Shown one piece after another: positions 44,072 to 52,753 of a stretch of 64,000 nt of DNA (its first letter is position 1; every line of letters starts with the position of its first letter). The DNA comes from Phaeocystidibacter sp965659725. Its GTDB lineage: Bacteria > Bacteroidota > Bacteroidia > Flavobacteriales > Schleiferiaceae. The stretch lies in assembly GCA_965659725.1 (NCBI GenBank), contig CBFHXG010000001.1, forward strand, positions 82,156 to 146,155, in the 5' to 3' direction. The notes below the pieces were generated by a model that saw nothing but the letters and a program-made list of their open reading frames with translations, had not been told where the DNA came from and did not search any database. Both the position numbers and the translations under genes were made by a program.

Positions 44072-44707
44072 CTAGAATCGGATTTGTATCGATGCACCAT
44101 AGATCGCTCCAAATCGAGGGTCGGTCACGAAATTTGGCTGCCAATCGAGCGAAATATCATCGGTGATATCAAAGTTGTATAAGTGTGCGTCAACGTTCGC
44201 ATCAAGGATCTGCAGTCCGTAGATGGCTACAGTAATAATGATGCTAAGGTCACGTAAGCGGCGGTATTCGTTTTGGATTGTAAAGAGCTGATTGTTGGTC
44301 TAGATATCTACGTACTCATCCGTTTGGTTCGGGTCCAATCGCATATCGATCACCTCACTCCAGAAATTGAGCTGTCTGTTGTTCTCAACGATGAAATACC
44401 CCGTTGCGGCGAATCCACCATAGAGGATGGGTACTTTCCACCATTTTCCATTGTAGATCTGTCCAGCGCCCGGAATGGCAACACTGAGCCAAGTAGCGGT
44501 GGAGGGAGAGTGACCGGTGTCCTGGGCCACTTTAACTTCTCCGGCTTGAAGAGATTCATCCTGACCAAGCTGGAACAACTCCTTACTTGCTTCAGGGGTA
44601 GGGAACTCCTTGATCGTATCATTTTCAGGCTCTACCTGAGCAGCTCCTGTAAATGACAACAGCAGCACTGCGGCCGCTGTTAATATCATGGTTCCAAATG
44701 CTTTCAC
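44072..44707 (-). pseudogene. DUF5683 protein interrupted by in-frame TAG
   Basis: DUF5683, a conserved Bacteroidota envelope protein normally between parB and dapB. A signal peptide (about 1-22) precedes SVAIPGAGQIYNGKWWKVPILYGGFAATGY (about 80-109). TAG at 44300-44302 stops the frame at codon 136. In the same frame, without a shift, the family's C-terminal part continues: YRRLRDLSIIITVAIYGLQILDANVDAHL ... PRFGAIYGASIQIRF, ending TAG 44072-44074. The full frame is 211 residues, near the family's usual size. It is either a point nonsense mutation, a base error, or readthrough. The flanking genes are intact. Confidence 0.85.
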
Positions 44708-44709
44708 CT

Positions 44710-45600
44710 CTATTTGTTGATCAATTCGAGAATTCGTTCTAGATCCCTGTCGGAATCAAACTTGATAACGATACTACCCTTGCCTTTCGCATTTCTCTTC
44801 AAATCAATATTTGCATTGAAATAGCCAGCTAGTTCTCGTTTGACATCTTGATACTCTTCAGGTAGTTCATCTTTCGATGATGAAGAGAACGTCGAAGGAT
44901 CTTTGAGTTGTCGTACTCTTTCCTCCACCTGACGAACACTAAGGTCGTTGGCGATAATATCCCGGTAAAGTTTGAGTTGATCGTTTTCATCTTCCACGTT
45001 CACAAGCGCTCTAGCGTGACCCATGCTTAACATTCTGTCGCGAATGCCCGCTTGGATCAAGGGAGAAAGCTTGAGAAGACGAAGGTAATTCGTCACTGTC
45101 GATCGCTTTTTGCCCACGCGATCGGACATCTGCTCTTGGGTTAGATTGCATTCTTCGATCAAGCGTTTGTAGGAGAGGGCGATTTCGATGGCGTCGAGAT
45201 CCTGACGTTGGATATTCTCAACAAGTGCCATTTCCAGCATTGCCTGATCGTCTGCAATGCGAATGTAGGCAGGAATGCGAGCTAGACCAGCCTGCTTAGA
45301 TGCGCGGAAGCGTCTCTCTCCTGAAATGAGTTGATACTCATCGGCCCCAACCTTCCTAACGGTAATAGGCTGTACGATGCCGATCTCACTAATGGAGTTG
45401 GCAAGATCTTCTAGCGCTTCTTTGTCGAAGTGCGTACGAGGCTGAAATGGATTAACCTCAATACTATCAATATCGATCTCGGCAATATGGCCTACCAACT
45501 CATTGGCACCTTTGTCTTTCGCTGAATTAACGTTCTGATCAGGTTCCTTGAGGAGTGCGGAAAGTCCTTTTCCGAGTGCTTGCTTCTTTTTTGCGGTCAT
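44710..45600 (-). CDS. parB: Chromosome partitioning protein ParB
   Basis: ParB binds parS and spreads as a CTP-dependent clamp to segregate the origin region. It is 296 residues. N-terminal basic leader (LGKGLSALL, the usual ParB start), the CTPase region NPFQPRTHFDKEALEDLANSI and GERRFRASKQAG (about 112-123), the helix-turn-helix MSDRVGKKRSTVTNYLRLLKL (about 156-176), and a C-terminal dimerisation segment with SIVIKFDSDRDLERI. It starts 1 base after parA. No perfect parS is seen in the window; one half-match lies at 20629-20639. Confidence 0.96.
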   Translation of the reverse strand: MTAKKKQALGKGLSALLKEPDQNVNSAKDKGANELVGHIAEIDIDSIEVNPFQPRTHFDKEALEDLANSISEIGIVQPITVRKVGADEYQLISGERRFRASKQAGLARIPAYIRIADDQAMLEMALVENIQRQDLDAIEIALSYKRLIEECNLTQEQMSDRVGKKRSTVTNYLRLLKLSPLIQAGIRDRMLSMGHARALVNVEDENDQLKLYRDIIANDLSVRQVEERVRQLKDPSTFSSSSKDELPEEYQDVKRELAGYFNANIDLKRNAKGKGSIVIKFDSDRDLERILELINK

Positions 45601-45601
45601 G

Positions 45602-46393
45602 TTAAGCTTCTGCAGTTGCTTTTTGGGCGCTGCCGTTGCGCGACAGGAATTCGCGGGCTAAATTAAGATAATTCACCGCACCATTGCTAGTTGCGTCGTA
45701 CATGATAATCGACTCTCCATAGCTAGGGGCTTCGCTCAATCGAACATTTCGCTGAATGATCGTGTCGAAAACCATCTGTTGGAAGTGATTTTTCACCTCT
45801 TCAACTACTTGATTTGACAAGCGTAAGCGTTGATCGAACATGGTCAATAGCAACCCCTCGATATCTAGGTCTGGATTGTGCAGCTGCTGAACACTCTTGA
45901 TGGTATTCAAAAGCTTACCTAATCCTTCCAAGGCAAAGTATTCACACTGAATTGGAACGATGACCGAATTTGCTGCAGTGAGGGCATTGAGCGTGATCAA
46001 TCCTAGGGAAGGAGCACAGTCGATGATCACAACATCGTACATGGCTTCTATGCCCTTCAATGCCGACTTCAGCATATATTCTCTTCTATCCTTGTCTACC
46101 AATTCGATCTCGATAGCAACGAGGTCCAAGTGAGCAGGAACTAAGTCTACATTCGGCGTTTCCGTCTTGAGGATGATATCCTTCACATCCGCTTCGTGCT
46201 CGATAGCCTGATACGTACCCAACTGAATATTGTCGGGATCAAAACCCAATGCGGAAGTGGCATTTGCCTGCGGATCCGCATCAATCAACAACACCTTCTT
46301 TTCCAATACACCTAGGGCGGCCGCTAGATTGACCGCCGTAGTTGTTTTCCCAACACCACCTTTTTGATTGGCTATTGCAACGATTTTCCCCAT
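45602..46393 (-). CDS. parA: Chromosome partitioning ATPase ParA (Soj)
   Basis: Walker-type ATPase that works with ParB in chromosome segregation, 263 residues. The deviant Walker A is QKGGVGKTTTAVNLAAALG (about 9-28), the nucleotide motif DADPQANATSALG, and the switch II region VIIDCAPSLGLITLNAL. It has no N-terminal DNA-binding extension, as in chromosomal Soj. First gene of the parA-parB-DUF5683-dapB-lepB-wbqC run. Divergent from the flavin reductase gene. Confidence 0.97.
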   Translation of the reverse strand: MGKIVAIANQKGGVGKTTTAVNLAAALGVLEKKVLLIDADPQANATSALGFDPDNIQLGTYQAIEHEADVKDIILKTETPNVDLVPAHLDLVAIEIELVDKDRREYMLKSALKGIEAMYDVVIIDCAPSLGLITLNALTAANSVIVPIQCEYFALEGLGKLLNTIKSVQQLHNPDLDIEGLLLTMFDQRLRLSNQVVEEVKNHFQQMVFDTIIQRNVRLSEAPSYGESIIMYDATSNGAVNYLNLAREFLSRNGSAQKATAEA

Positions 46394-46548
46394 TCTCGGT
46401 TATATTTCTGAATTTCGCCCTTTTATGTCCGCTTAGGATAAACAAACGAAGGTATATTCGAACATATTTGAAGGTTAAAAGTACAAAAGACATTGTTCAG
46501 CGTCGGGTAAGAAAATGCTCACTTGAATGAATTTTATGAACAGTTTAT

Positions 46549-47070
46549 ATGATTACAATAATCTGCGGGACTAATCGGCCGAAGAATCAGACAGTTAAGG
46601 TTGTTTCATTATACGAATCCCTACTCCTCGAAAGAGGTCAAGATGTGACCATCCTGCAAATGGATGAGTTGCCTGATAATTACTCGGTAAGCGACACCTA
46701 CGGAAGCAGGTCGAGTGAAGTAGTGGAGATCCTATCGAAGAAGATCATTCCTGCCGATAAATTGGTCTTTATTTCCCCTGAATACAATGGTAGTTATCCG
46801 GGTATCTTGAAGACATTCCTCGACGGCATTGAGCCACGTGTTTGGCGGTCGAAGAAGGCAGCCCTAGTGGGGGTAGCCTCAGGCCGAGCGGGAAATCTAC
46901 GCGGCATGGACCATCTAACGGATGTTCTCCATCATCTCCGCATCGAAGTATTCTCCAACAAAGTGCCCATCTCCAAACTCTACGATCTAATGGACGATAA
47001 TGAAAAGGTGATCGACGAAGGTACGATAGAGGTTTTGAAGAAACAGGTTGGGGAGTTTTTGGAGTTTTAG
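46549..47070 (+). CDS. NADPH-dependent FMN reductase family protein
   Basis: 173-residue flavodoxin-like oxidoreductase. TIICGTNRPKNQTVKVV at the start (the family's phosphate-binding GSxRxxS-like loop, here GTNRPKNQ), then FISPEYNGSYPGILKTFLDGI, and GVASGRAGNLRGMDHL for the flavin site. It reduces FMN or quinones with NAD(P)H; the substrate is unknown. It begins 155 bases from parA on the opposite strand. No terminator is visible downstream. Confidence 0.9.
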   Translation: MITIICGTNRPKNQTVKVVSLYESLLLERGQDVTILQMDELPDNYSVSDTYGSRSSEVVEILSKKIIPADKLVFISPEYNGSYPGILKTFLDGIEPRVWRSKKAALVGVASGRAGNLRGMDHLTDVLHHLRIEVFSNKVPISKLYDLMDDNEKVIDEGTIEVLKKQVGEFLEF

Positions 47071-47078
47071 GGAAGTTG

Positions 47079-47105
47079 GCACCAAGGCTTCAGAGCACCA
47101 AGGCT
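47079..47105. repeat. 11-base direct repeat
   Basis: GCACCAAGGCT occurs at 47079-47089 and 47095-47105, just after the flavin reductase stop. The 47071-47207 spacer between convergent genes shows no other structure that I can see. Confidence 0.75.
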
Positions 47106-47207
47106 CGCTCGCTGAGTTCCTAGATGAGAGGGGTCATAGCGACTAACTCCTGAAACTCAATAAACCCATCAGACTCCTAAAACTTTTCCAAGTCCAACCC
47201 GACCGGC

Positions 47208-47573
47208 TCAAATATCCTCAAAGTCAACATCCGAAAAGGCCTTCACCTTTTCAGCCGTTGGATCGTCTTGGTAGTTCTGTGCCTCATCCGGTTGGAAGTT
47301 GGGATCATGGGTCTCCGATATGACTTCTTCACCTTTGCGCTCGATGATGTAATCGGTTACCTCGTCGAGCAGCTCCTTGAACTGAGCAAAATCTTCCTTG
47401 TATAAGTAGAGTTTGTGCTTCTTGTAGTGCTCGCTGCCGTCTTCGTTGACATGCTTCTTGCTCTCGGTAATGGTGAGGTAATAATCATCTGCTCGAGTTG
47501 CTCGTACATCAAAGAAGTACGTCCGACGTCCCGCTCTCATTACCTTGGAGAATATCTCTTCTTTCCCTTTCAT
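47208..47573 (-). CDS. DUF3276 / PUR-domain nucleic-acid-binding protein
   Basis: 121 residues with the DUF3276 pattern: EEIFSKVMRAGRRTYFFDVRAT, DYYLTITESKKH, HKLYLYKEDFAQFKELLDEVTDYI, then an acidic tail. The family has a PUR-alpha-like Whirly fold that binds single-stranded DNA or RNA and is nearly universal in Bacteroidota, where its role is unresolved. A TAGATTTG at 47614-47621 (minus strand) may be its -7 box. Convergent with the flavin reductase. Confidence 0.9.
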   Translation of the reverse strand: MKGKEEIFSKVMRAGRRTYFFDVRATRADDYYLTITESKKHVNEDGSEHYKKHKLYLYKEDFAQFKELLDEVTDYIIERKGEEVISETHDPNFQPDEAQNYQDDPTAEKVKAFSDVDFEDI

Positions 47574-47678
47574 ATCGTTGGCACCCGTTTGGGCAGTTTC
47601 ATTAGGTTGTCATCAAATCTAAAAAAAGATTTTTCAAAACCTAATGGATCCAGGCGCAGCAAGGGTAGAGGGAAAGGT

Positions 47679-49454
47679 CTATAAGGTCTCTTCCGTCTCA
47701 CTTTGAAGCTGTTGGTCGTACATTTCTTTATACGAACCTTCTAGCTTCATAAGTTCATCATGCGTTCCCTTCTCAACGATATTGCCTCCATCCAGCACAA
47801 TGATATGGTCAGCATGTTTCACACTGGAGATCCTATGGGCAATGATCACCGTAGTGCTCTGATTGATCATCTTCTTCAAGCTGTTCAAGATGATGTCCTC
47901 TGTTTCTGTATCTACCGCCGATAAACTATCGTCAAAGATCAAGATCCTCGGATCTCGAATAATGGCCCGCGCAATGGAAACCCTCTGCTTTTGTCCGCCA
48001 GATAGTGTAATGCCCCTTTCACCCACTCGTGTATTATACCCATTCGGGAAGTCGATGATGTTGTGGTGGACGTGAGCATTCTTCGCAGCTTCATGAATTT
48101 GCTCCTCCGTTGCTTCGTCCAGTCCGAATCCAATATTATTACCAATGGTGTCGGAGAACAGGAAACCTTCTTGTGGGACATATCCCAACTGGTCACGAAG
48201 TTCGCTCAGGTTGAATGTCTTCAGATCCACTCCGTCTACTTCAACGGTACCTTCCGTAGGGTCGAACAATCGGCCTAATAACATGGCTATGGTTGATTTA
48301 CCAGAGCCTGTTTTTCCTACAATGGCCAGCGTTTGACCAGCCTCCACGTCGAAACTAACCTTATTCAATGCGCGAATACCGCTATCGGGATAAACGAAGC
48401 TTACATCCTTAAAGCTGATAGCACCCTTGAGTCCCATCGGCTCATAGTTTTCATTGAGGATCTCAGGTTTAGTAGACCAGAATTCATTGATGCGTTCTTG
48501 TGATGCAGCAGCTCTTTGTACGATACTCGTAACCCATCCAATGCTCGCCACAGGCCAGGTTAACATGAATACATAATACACGAATTCGGCAATGTTACCA
48601 ACGGTTATGGTCCCTTCAATAGCTTGAAGTCCACCTACATAAACGGCAACGACCGTACTGATACCGATCAGCAATAACATCACTGGCATGAATAGCGCAT
48701 TGACTCGATATAGTCGCTCATTCAATCGGTGGTAATCTTCTGCCTCTTCTTTGAAATCGGCATACTGACGATCTTCTTTGTTGTATGATTTGATAACGCG
48801 TATACCAGAAAATGACTCCTGTACATAGGTGCTGATGTCGCTGAGTTTCGCCTGTACCTTAAGACTTCGCTTGTTGATCATGTCGCTCACCTTGTAGATC
48901 ACATAAACGAGAACAGGCAACGGGGCCAAGGTTAGAAGGGTCAACTTCACATTGATGTCAAGCATGATAACGATCACGATGACGGTCATCAAAACCGTAC
49001 GGATCGTGTACATCACCCCTGGACCTAAGTACATGCGCACTCGGCTGACATCCTCAGAGATTCTATTCATGAGGTCGCCAGTGCTATTGCGCTTGTAAAA
49101 AGCCAAACTAAGTTCCTGATAATGCTTGTATACGTCGTTCTTCAGATCATATTCTATATGACGCGACATCACGATGATGGTCTGTCGCATGAGGAAGGTA
49201 AAGAAGCCACTGATCAAGGATGAACCTACGATGAGAAGTCCGAAGGTGATGAGCTGATCCGTTATGCCTTCCCAATCTTTAGTACCTGTGCTGCTGGCAG
49301 CCTCCAATGTTTCATTAATGGTATCCAACGCCTGACGAATAGCAATGGCAGGGTAAATCTGGAAGATGACCGAGGCGATGACAAATACAACGCCAAGCGC
49401 CAATAACCACCAGTATCGGAGAAAGTATTTGTTAAGGGAAGCGAGTGATTTCAT
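47679..49454 (-). CDS. ABC exporter half-transporter (MsbA/MdlA-like)
   Basis: 591 residues from the ATG at 49454: six transmembrane helices (about 1-315) and one nucleotide-binding domain. Walker A GKTGSGKST (about 375-383), signature LSGGQKQRVSIARAI (about 480-494), and H-loop IIAHRISSV are canonical. Walker B reads ILIFDDSLSAVD, with Asp where most exporters have the catalytic Glu. That change is typical of one half of heterodimeric exporters such as MdlA or TM287. No second half lies nearby. Substrate unknown (lipid or drug). Upstream starts would add a non-family leader. Confidence 0.88.
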   Translation of the reverse strand: MKSLASLNKYFLRYWWLLALGVVFVIASVIFQIYPAIAIRQALDTINETLEAASSTGTKDWEGITDQLITFGLLIVGSSLISGFFTFLMRQTIIVMSRHIEYDLKNDVYKHYQELSLAFYKRNSTGDLMNRISEDVSRVRMYLGPGVMYTIRTVLMTVIVIVIMLDINVKLTLLTLAPLPVLVYVIYKVSDMINKRSLKVQAKLSDISTYVQESFSGIRVIKSYNKEDRQYADFKEEAEDYHRLNERLYRVNALFMPVMLLLIGISTVVAVYVGGLQAIEGTITVGNIAEFVYYVFMLTWPVASIGWVTSIVQRAAASQERINEFWSTKPEILNENYEPMGLKGAISFKDVSFVYPDSGIRALNKVSFDVEAGQTLAIVGKTGSGKSTIAMLLGRLFDPTEGTVEVDGVDLKTFNLSELRDQLGYVPQEGFLFSDTIGNNIGFGLDEATEEQIHEAAKNAHVHHNIIDFPNGYNTRVGERGITLSGGQKQRVSIARAIIRDPRILIFDDSLSAVDTETEDIILNSLKKMINQSTTVIIAHRISSVKHADHIIVLDGGNIVEKGTHDELMKLEGSYKEMYDQQLQSETEETL

Positions 49455-49623
49455 GAAAATTTCGTGGTGAAAATTGCTACCTTCGCAGCGCTTAAAGTGA
49501 AAAGACAAAACCGTTCTTTGCCAATTCGGTTCAAAGTTACAACATCGCAAGACGAATGACATCATTATCGAGGGATAAGAGCGGTAATCAATACCCAGAG
49601 TTGAATTCAACTGCAATACAGTT

Positions 49624-50721
49624 ATGATCGTTCAAGAACCTTCTAAGTCTACCGAGCTCGCAGGCGGCGTTTTCGGTAACGAATCATTCCTCGGCCACGA
49701 ACAAGTCGTATTCTGCAACGACGAGGAAACCGGATTGAAAGCCATTATTGGCGTTCACAGTACAGTATTAGGACCAGCGTTAGGTGGAACAAGAATGTGG
49801 AGTTACGCCGACGATATGGAAGCGCTTAAAGATGCGCTTCGTTTATCAAGAGGCATGACCTATAAGGCGTCCATCTCAGGTTTGAACCTTGGCGGCGGTA
49901 AGGCCGTCATCATTGGTGATTCCCGAAAGGACAAGACAGATGCCCTCATGCAGAAGTTCGGTGAGTTCGTAAACCGACTTTCCGGAAATTATATCACCGC
50001 TGAAGATGTAGGGATCAACACTCACGACATGGAAATGGTTAAGATGAAAACCGACCATGTAACGGGTATTCCAGAATCTATGGGAGGTTCAGGAGATCCA
50101 TCCCCAGTTACCGCCTATGGCGTGTTTATGGGAATGAAAGCAGCAGCGAAATACCGCTGGGGCAATGACAATCTCGAAGGCAAGAAGGTCCTCGTTCAAG
50201 GCGTGGGCCACGTAGGTGAAACACTGGTGAAACATTTGAGTGAGTCAGGTGCCAATGTGATGATCAATGATATCCACGAGGATACCCTTGAGAGAATTGC
50301 GAAGACCTACAATGCCGAGATCGTTCGTGAAAACCTTTACGATCTGGACATGGACATCTATGCACCTTGTGCTTTAGGTGCAACGATCAATGATGATACC
50401 ATTGGTCGATTGAAAGCTGAAGTAATCGCCGGAGCGGCAAATAATCAATTGGCCAACGAACTTCGTCACGGTCGGATGCTTAAAAAGAAGAATATCGTTT
50501 ACGCTCCAGACTTCCTCATCAATGCGGGTGGCTTGATCAACGTATACTCTGAGATCGCAAAGTATGATCGTGCTGAAGCGTTGCGCAGAACAGAGAACAT
50601 TTACAATACAACATTGACGATACTTTCAGATGCTGAAACGAACGGTATCACCACGCACGAAGCAGCGCTCAAGCTTGCCGAAGAACGCGTTGAAAAGAAA
50701 CGTCAGCAGCTGAATAGATAA
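49624..50721 (+). CDS. Leucine/Glu/Phe/Val-type dehydrogenase
   Basis: 365-residue NAD(P)-dependent amino-acid dehydrogenase. The catalytic Lys lies in GLNLGGGKAVIIGD (about 86-99), the active-site region LGPALGGTRMW, and the dinucleotide fold in VLVQGVGHVGETL (about 188-200). It reversibly deaminates a branched-chain or aromatic amino acid, most likely leucine by length and motif. It could feed the leucine-degradation pathway to which the carboxyltransferase at 38 kb probably belongs (inference). Starts a run of plus-strand genes before nusB. Confidence 0.9.
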   Translation: MIVQEPSKSTELAGGVFGNESFLGHEQVVFCNDEETGLKAIIGVHSTVLGPALGGTRMWSYADDMEALKDALRLSRGMTYKASISGLNLGGGKAVIIGDSRKDKTDALMQKFGEFVNRLSGNYITAEDVGINTHDMEMVKMKTDHVTGIPESMGGSGDPSPVTAYGVFMGMKAAAKYRWGNDNLEGKKVLVQGVGHVGETLVKHLSESGANVMINDIHEDTLERIAKTYNAEIVRENLYDLDMDIYAPCALGATINDDTIGRLKAEVIAGAANNQLANELRHGRMLKKKNIVYAPDFLINAGGLINVYSEIAKYDRAEALRRTENIYNTTLTILSDAETNGITTHEAALKLAEERVEKKRQQLNR

Positions 50722-50741
50722 TTTGAATAGAAGCAGTTAAT

Positions 50742-51764
50742 ATGCTAACACGTAGACATATACGTATTAAGGTTCTCCAAGCCTTGTACGGGTTTTCTCA
50801 AACGGATGACCCTAACTTGGCCCTTTCATTGAAGGAGCTCACCAAGAGCTTGGACCGAATCTGTGAATTGTATCTGTACGAGCTGAGGATCTTTATTGAG
50901 ATCCACAAGTTGGCAGAGGAAAGGATCGAAAAGAACCGGAAAAAATTTCGTCCTACCGACGAAGACCTCAAGCCGAACACTAAATTCATAGACAATCGTG
51001 TGCTGCGCGCTCTAGCATCAAACTCGCCATTGCAGAAGGACTTTGAAAACCACAAGATCCACTGGGGCGAGCATCGCGATATTTTGATCAAGATCTACAA
51101 CGATTTTCGTGAGAGTGAGAACTATGCTCGATACATGAACTCTGGCGATAGTAGCTTGAAAGAGGACAAACAGATCCTCAAGATTTTTTACGCTGAGTTC
51201 ATAACGAAGAATGAGACCTTACACCAGTTGTATGAGGACTTCAACATGCACTGGGCTGATGACCTGGATGCGGCTCAAATGTTTGTGGTGAAGACGTTCA
51301 AGTCGTTCCAAGAATTGGAGGGAAAGATGTATTCTAAACTCTCTATGAACGCGGAACGCGAGATTGAGTCGGCCAACGATATTCCCGATGGATACGATAT
51401 GTCTGCTTCAAAGGTCACGGTAGACCTCTATAAAGATGAAGATGATGCCAAGTTTGGTGCTTTGTTATTGCGCCATACGGCCAATGAGGCTGCGGATCAT
51501 GAGAAGCTGATCCAGAGCAAGACCAAGAACTGGGATATGGATAGGATCGCTTCGATCGATATCCTTCTCATGAAAATGGCGATATCTGAGTTGAAACACT
51601 TCGACCAAATTCCGGTTAAGGTTACGTTGAATGAGTACATCGACCTAAGCAAAGAGTACAGCACGCCTAAGTCTAGCCAATTTATCAATGGAATCTTGGA
51701 TAAGCTTGTGGAACAACTCAAAGGAGAAGGACTTGTAGTAAAGGTGGGTAGAGGCTTGATGTAG
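50742..51764 (+). CDS. nusB: Transcription antitermination factor NusB (long Bacteroidota form)
   Basis: 340 residues, about twice the length of E. coli NusB, which is the usual state in Bacteroidota. It begins LTRRHIRIKVLQALYGF as in NusB, followed by a long helical insertion (about 40-225). The core NusB half (about 230-330) has DEDDAKFGALLLRHTANEA, NWDMDRIASIDILLMKMAISEL, and the terminal VKVTLNEYIDLSKEYSTPKSSQFINGILDKL. NusB acts with NusE in rRNA antitermination. Twenty bases after the dehydrogenase. Confidence 0.93.
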   Translation: MLTRRHIRIKVLQALYGFSQTDDPNLALSLKELTKSLDRICELYLYELRIFIEIHKLAEERIEKNRKKFRPTDEDLKPNTKFIDNRVLRALASNSPLQKDFENHKIHWGEHRDILIKIYNDFRESENYARYMNSGDSSLKEDKQILKIFYAEFITKNETLHQLYEDFNMHWADDLDAAQMFVVKTFKSFQELEGKMYSKLSMNAEREIESANDIPDGYDMSASKVTVDLYKDEDDAKFGALLLRHTANEAADHEKLIQSKTKNWDMDRIASIDILLMKMAISELKHFDQIPVKVTLNEYIDLSKEYSTPKSSQFINGILDKLVEQLKGEGLVVKVGRGLM

Positions 51765-51813
51765 CCAATAACCTGCGTATATTTGACGTTGGAACAATAA
51801 AAACGATAATAAA

Positions 51814-52314
51814 ATGAAATTTGGATTTGCAACACTAGCTGTGATCTCGGTATTCGCTTTGTCTTCTTGTGACAATGCTACCTCTAAGATCAAGGACAAG
51901 GCAAGTGCGGAAGTAGAGTATGGTAGCACTGAAGCTGGGAACGATCAACAAAACAGCGTTAGGGCTAACCAAGTGTCATCTGGTGCTTCTGGTGCATTTG
52001 AGTTCAATAAGACAACCCACGACTTCGGTGACATTCAACAAGGAGAGACCGTTGAAACTACCTTCGAATTCACTAACTCAGGTGACGCTCCTCTGATCAT
52101 TACAAAGGCAGTAGGTAGCTGCGGATGTACGGTGCCGGAATGGCCACGCGAGCCGATCGCTCCAGGTGCATCAGCTAGCATGAAGGTTAGCTTCAACAGT
52201 GCCGGAAAGCGCGGAATGAATAACAAGAACGTGACGATCACAGCGAATACAGTTCCTCCAACAACTGTGTTGAACATTCGTGCGAACGTTCTCGTAGATG
52301 GCGAAGACCAATAA
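51814..52314 (+). CDS. DUF1573 lipoprotein
   Basis: 166 residues with a lipoprotein signal (lipobox LSSC, Cys about 19). A short linker precedes a DUF1573 domain (about 60-160): FNKTTHDFGDIQQGETVETTFEFTN, LIITKAVGSCGCTVPEWP, and VSFNSAGKRGMNNKNVTI. The CGC near the middle is typical. The immunoglobulin-like fold of this family is envelope located; its role is unknown. The gene order nusB-DUF1573-yajC-YbbR-coaE is widely conserved in Bacteroidota. Confidence 0.92.
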   Translation: MKFGFATLAVISVFALSSCDNATSKIKDKASAEVEYGSTEAGNDQQNSVRANQVSSGASGAFEFNKTTHDFGDIQQGETVETTFEFTNSGDAPLIITKAVGSCGCTVPEWPREPIAPGASASMKVSFNSAGKRGMNNKNVTITANTVPPTTVLNIRANVLVDGEDQ

Positions 52315-52332
52315 TAGTAGAAATACACTCGG

Positions 52333-52662
52333 ATGAATTATTTGAACATTTTCCTTCAAGCAGAAGGTGGAAGTTACCAAGGTTTGGTAATGATGGCCGT
52401 GATCATCGGCATCATGTGGCTATTCTTCTTGCGTCCTCAAGCTAAAAAGCAAAAAGAGGAAACCCGTTTTAGAAATGATGTGAAGAAAGGAATGAAGGTG
52501 GTTACGACCTCTGGAATTCATGGAAAGATCACCGAAGTAGGTGATACACACATCATCCTCGAAGTAGATGGTGGCCGCATGAAGATGGAAAAATCAGCGG
52601 TTTCCAAAGAGCTTAGTGCTCAGTACCTTCCGAAGGAGGAAAAAGGAAATAAGAAGAAGTAA
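52333..52662 (+). CDS. yajC: Preprotein translocase subunit YajC
   Basis: 109 residues. One N-terminal transmembrane helix (about 16-33, GLVMMAVIIGIMWLFFLRPQ) is followed by the cytoplasmic RPQAKKQKEETRF motif and a small beta domain (VVTTSGIHGKITEVGDTHIILEVDGGRMKMEKSAV). YajC is an accessory of SecDF-YajC. Downstream is a strong terminator, so the transcript may end here and YbbR-coaE-nnr start anew. Confidence 0.95.
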   Translation: MNYLNIFLQAEGGSYQGLVMMAVIIGIMWLFFLRPQAKKQKEETRFRNDVKKGMKVVTTSGIHGKITEVGDTHIILEVDGGRMKMEKSAVSKELSAQYLPKEEKGNKKK

Positions 52663-52687
52663 TTCTTCATTCCAATAAAGACTCAAG

Positions 52688-52716
52688 CGCCCTTCCAAAC
52701 GGAAGGGCGTTTCTTT
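52688..52716. terminator. Intrinsic terminator after yajC
   Basis: The nine-base-pair stem CGCCCTTCC/GGAAGGGCG (52688-52696 with 52701-52709) with an AAAC loop is followed by a T-rich tract. Confidence 0.88.
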
Positions 52717-52753
52717 TTCATCAAGTTTCAAGTTTTCGTACTTTCCATCTCGA

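Noticed and set aside
46394..46548. Replication origin beside parA
   Set aside because: The spacer has no cluster of DnaA boxes that I can find and dnaA is not present; recF alone does not mark an origin in this phylum.
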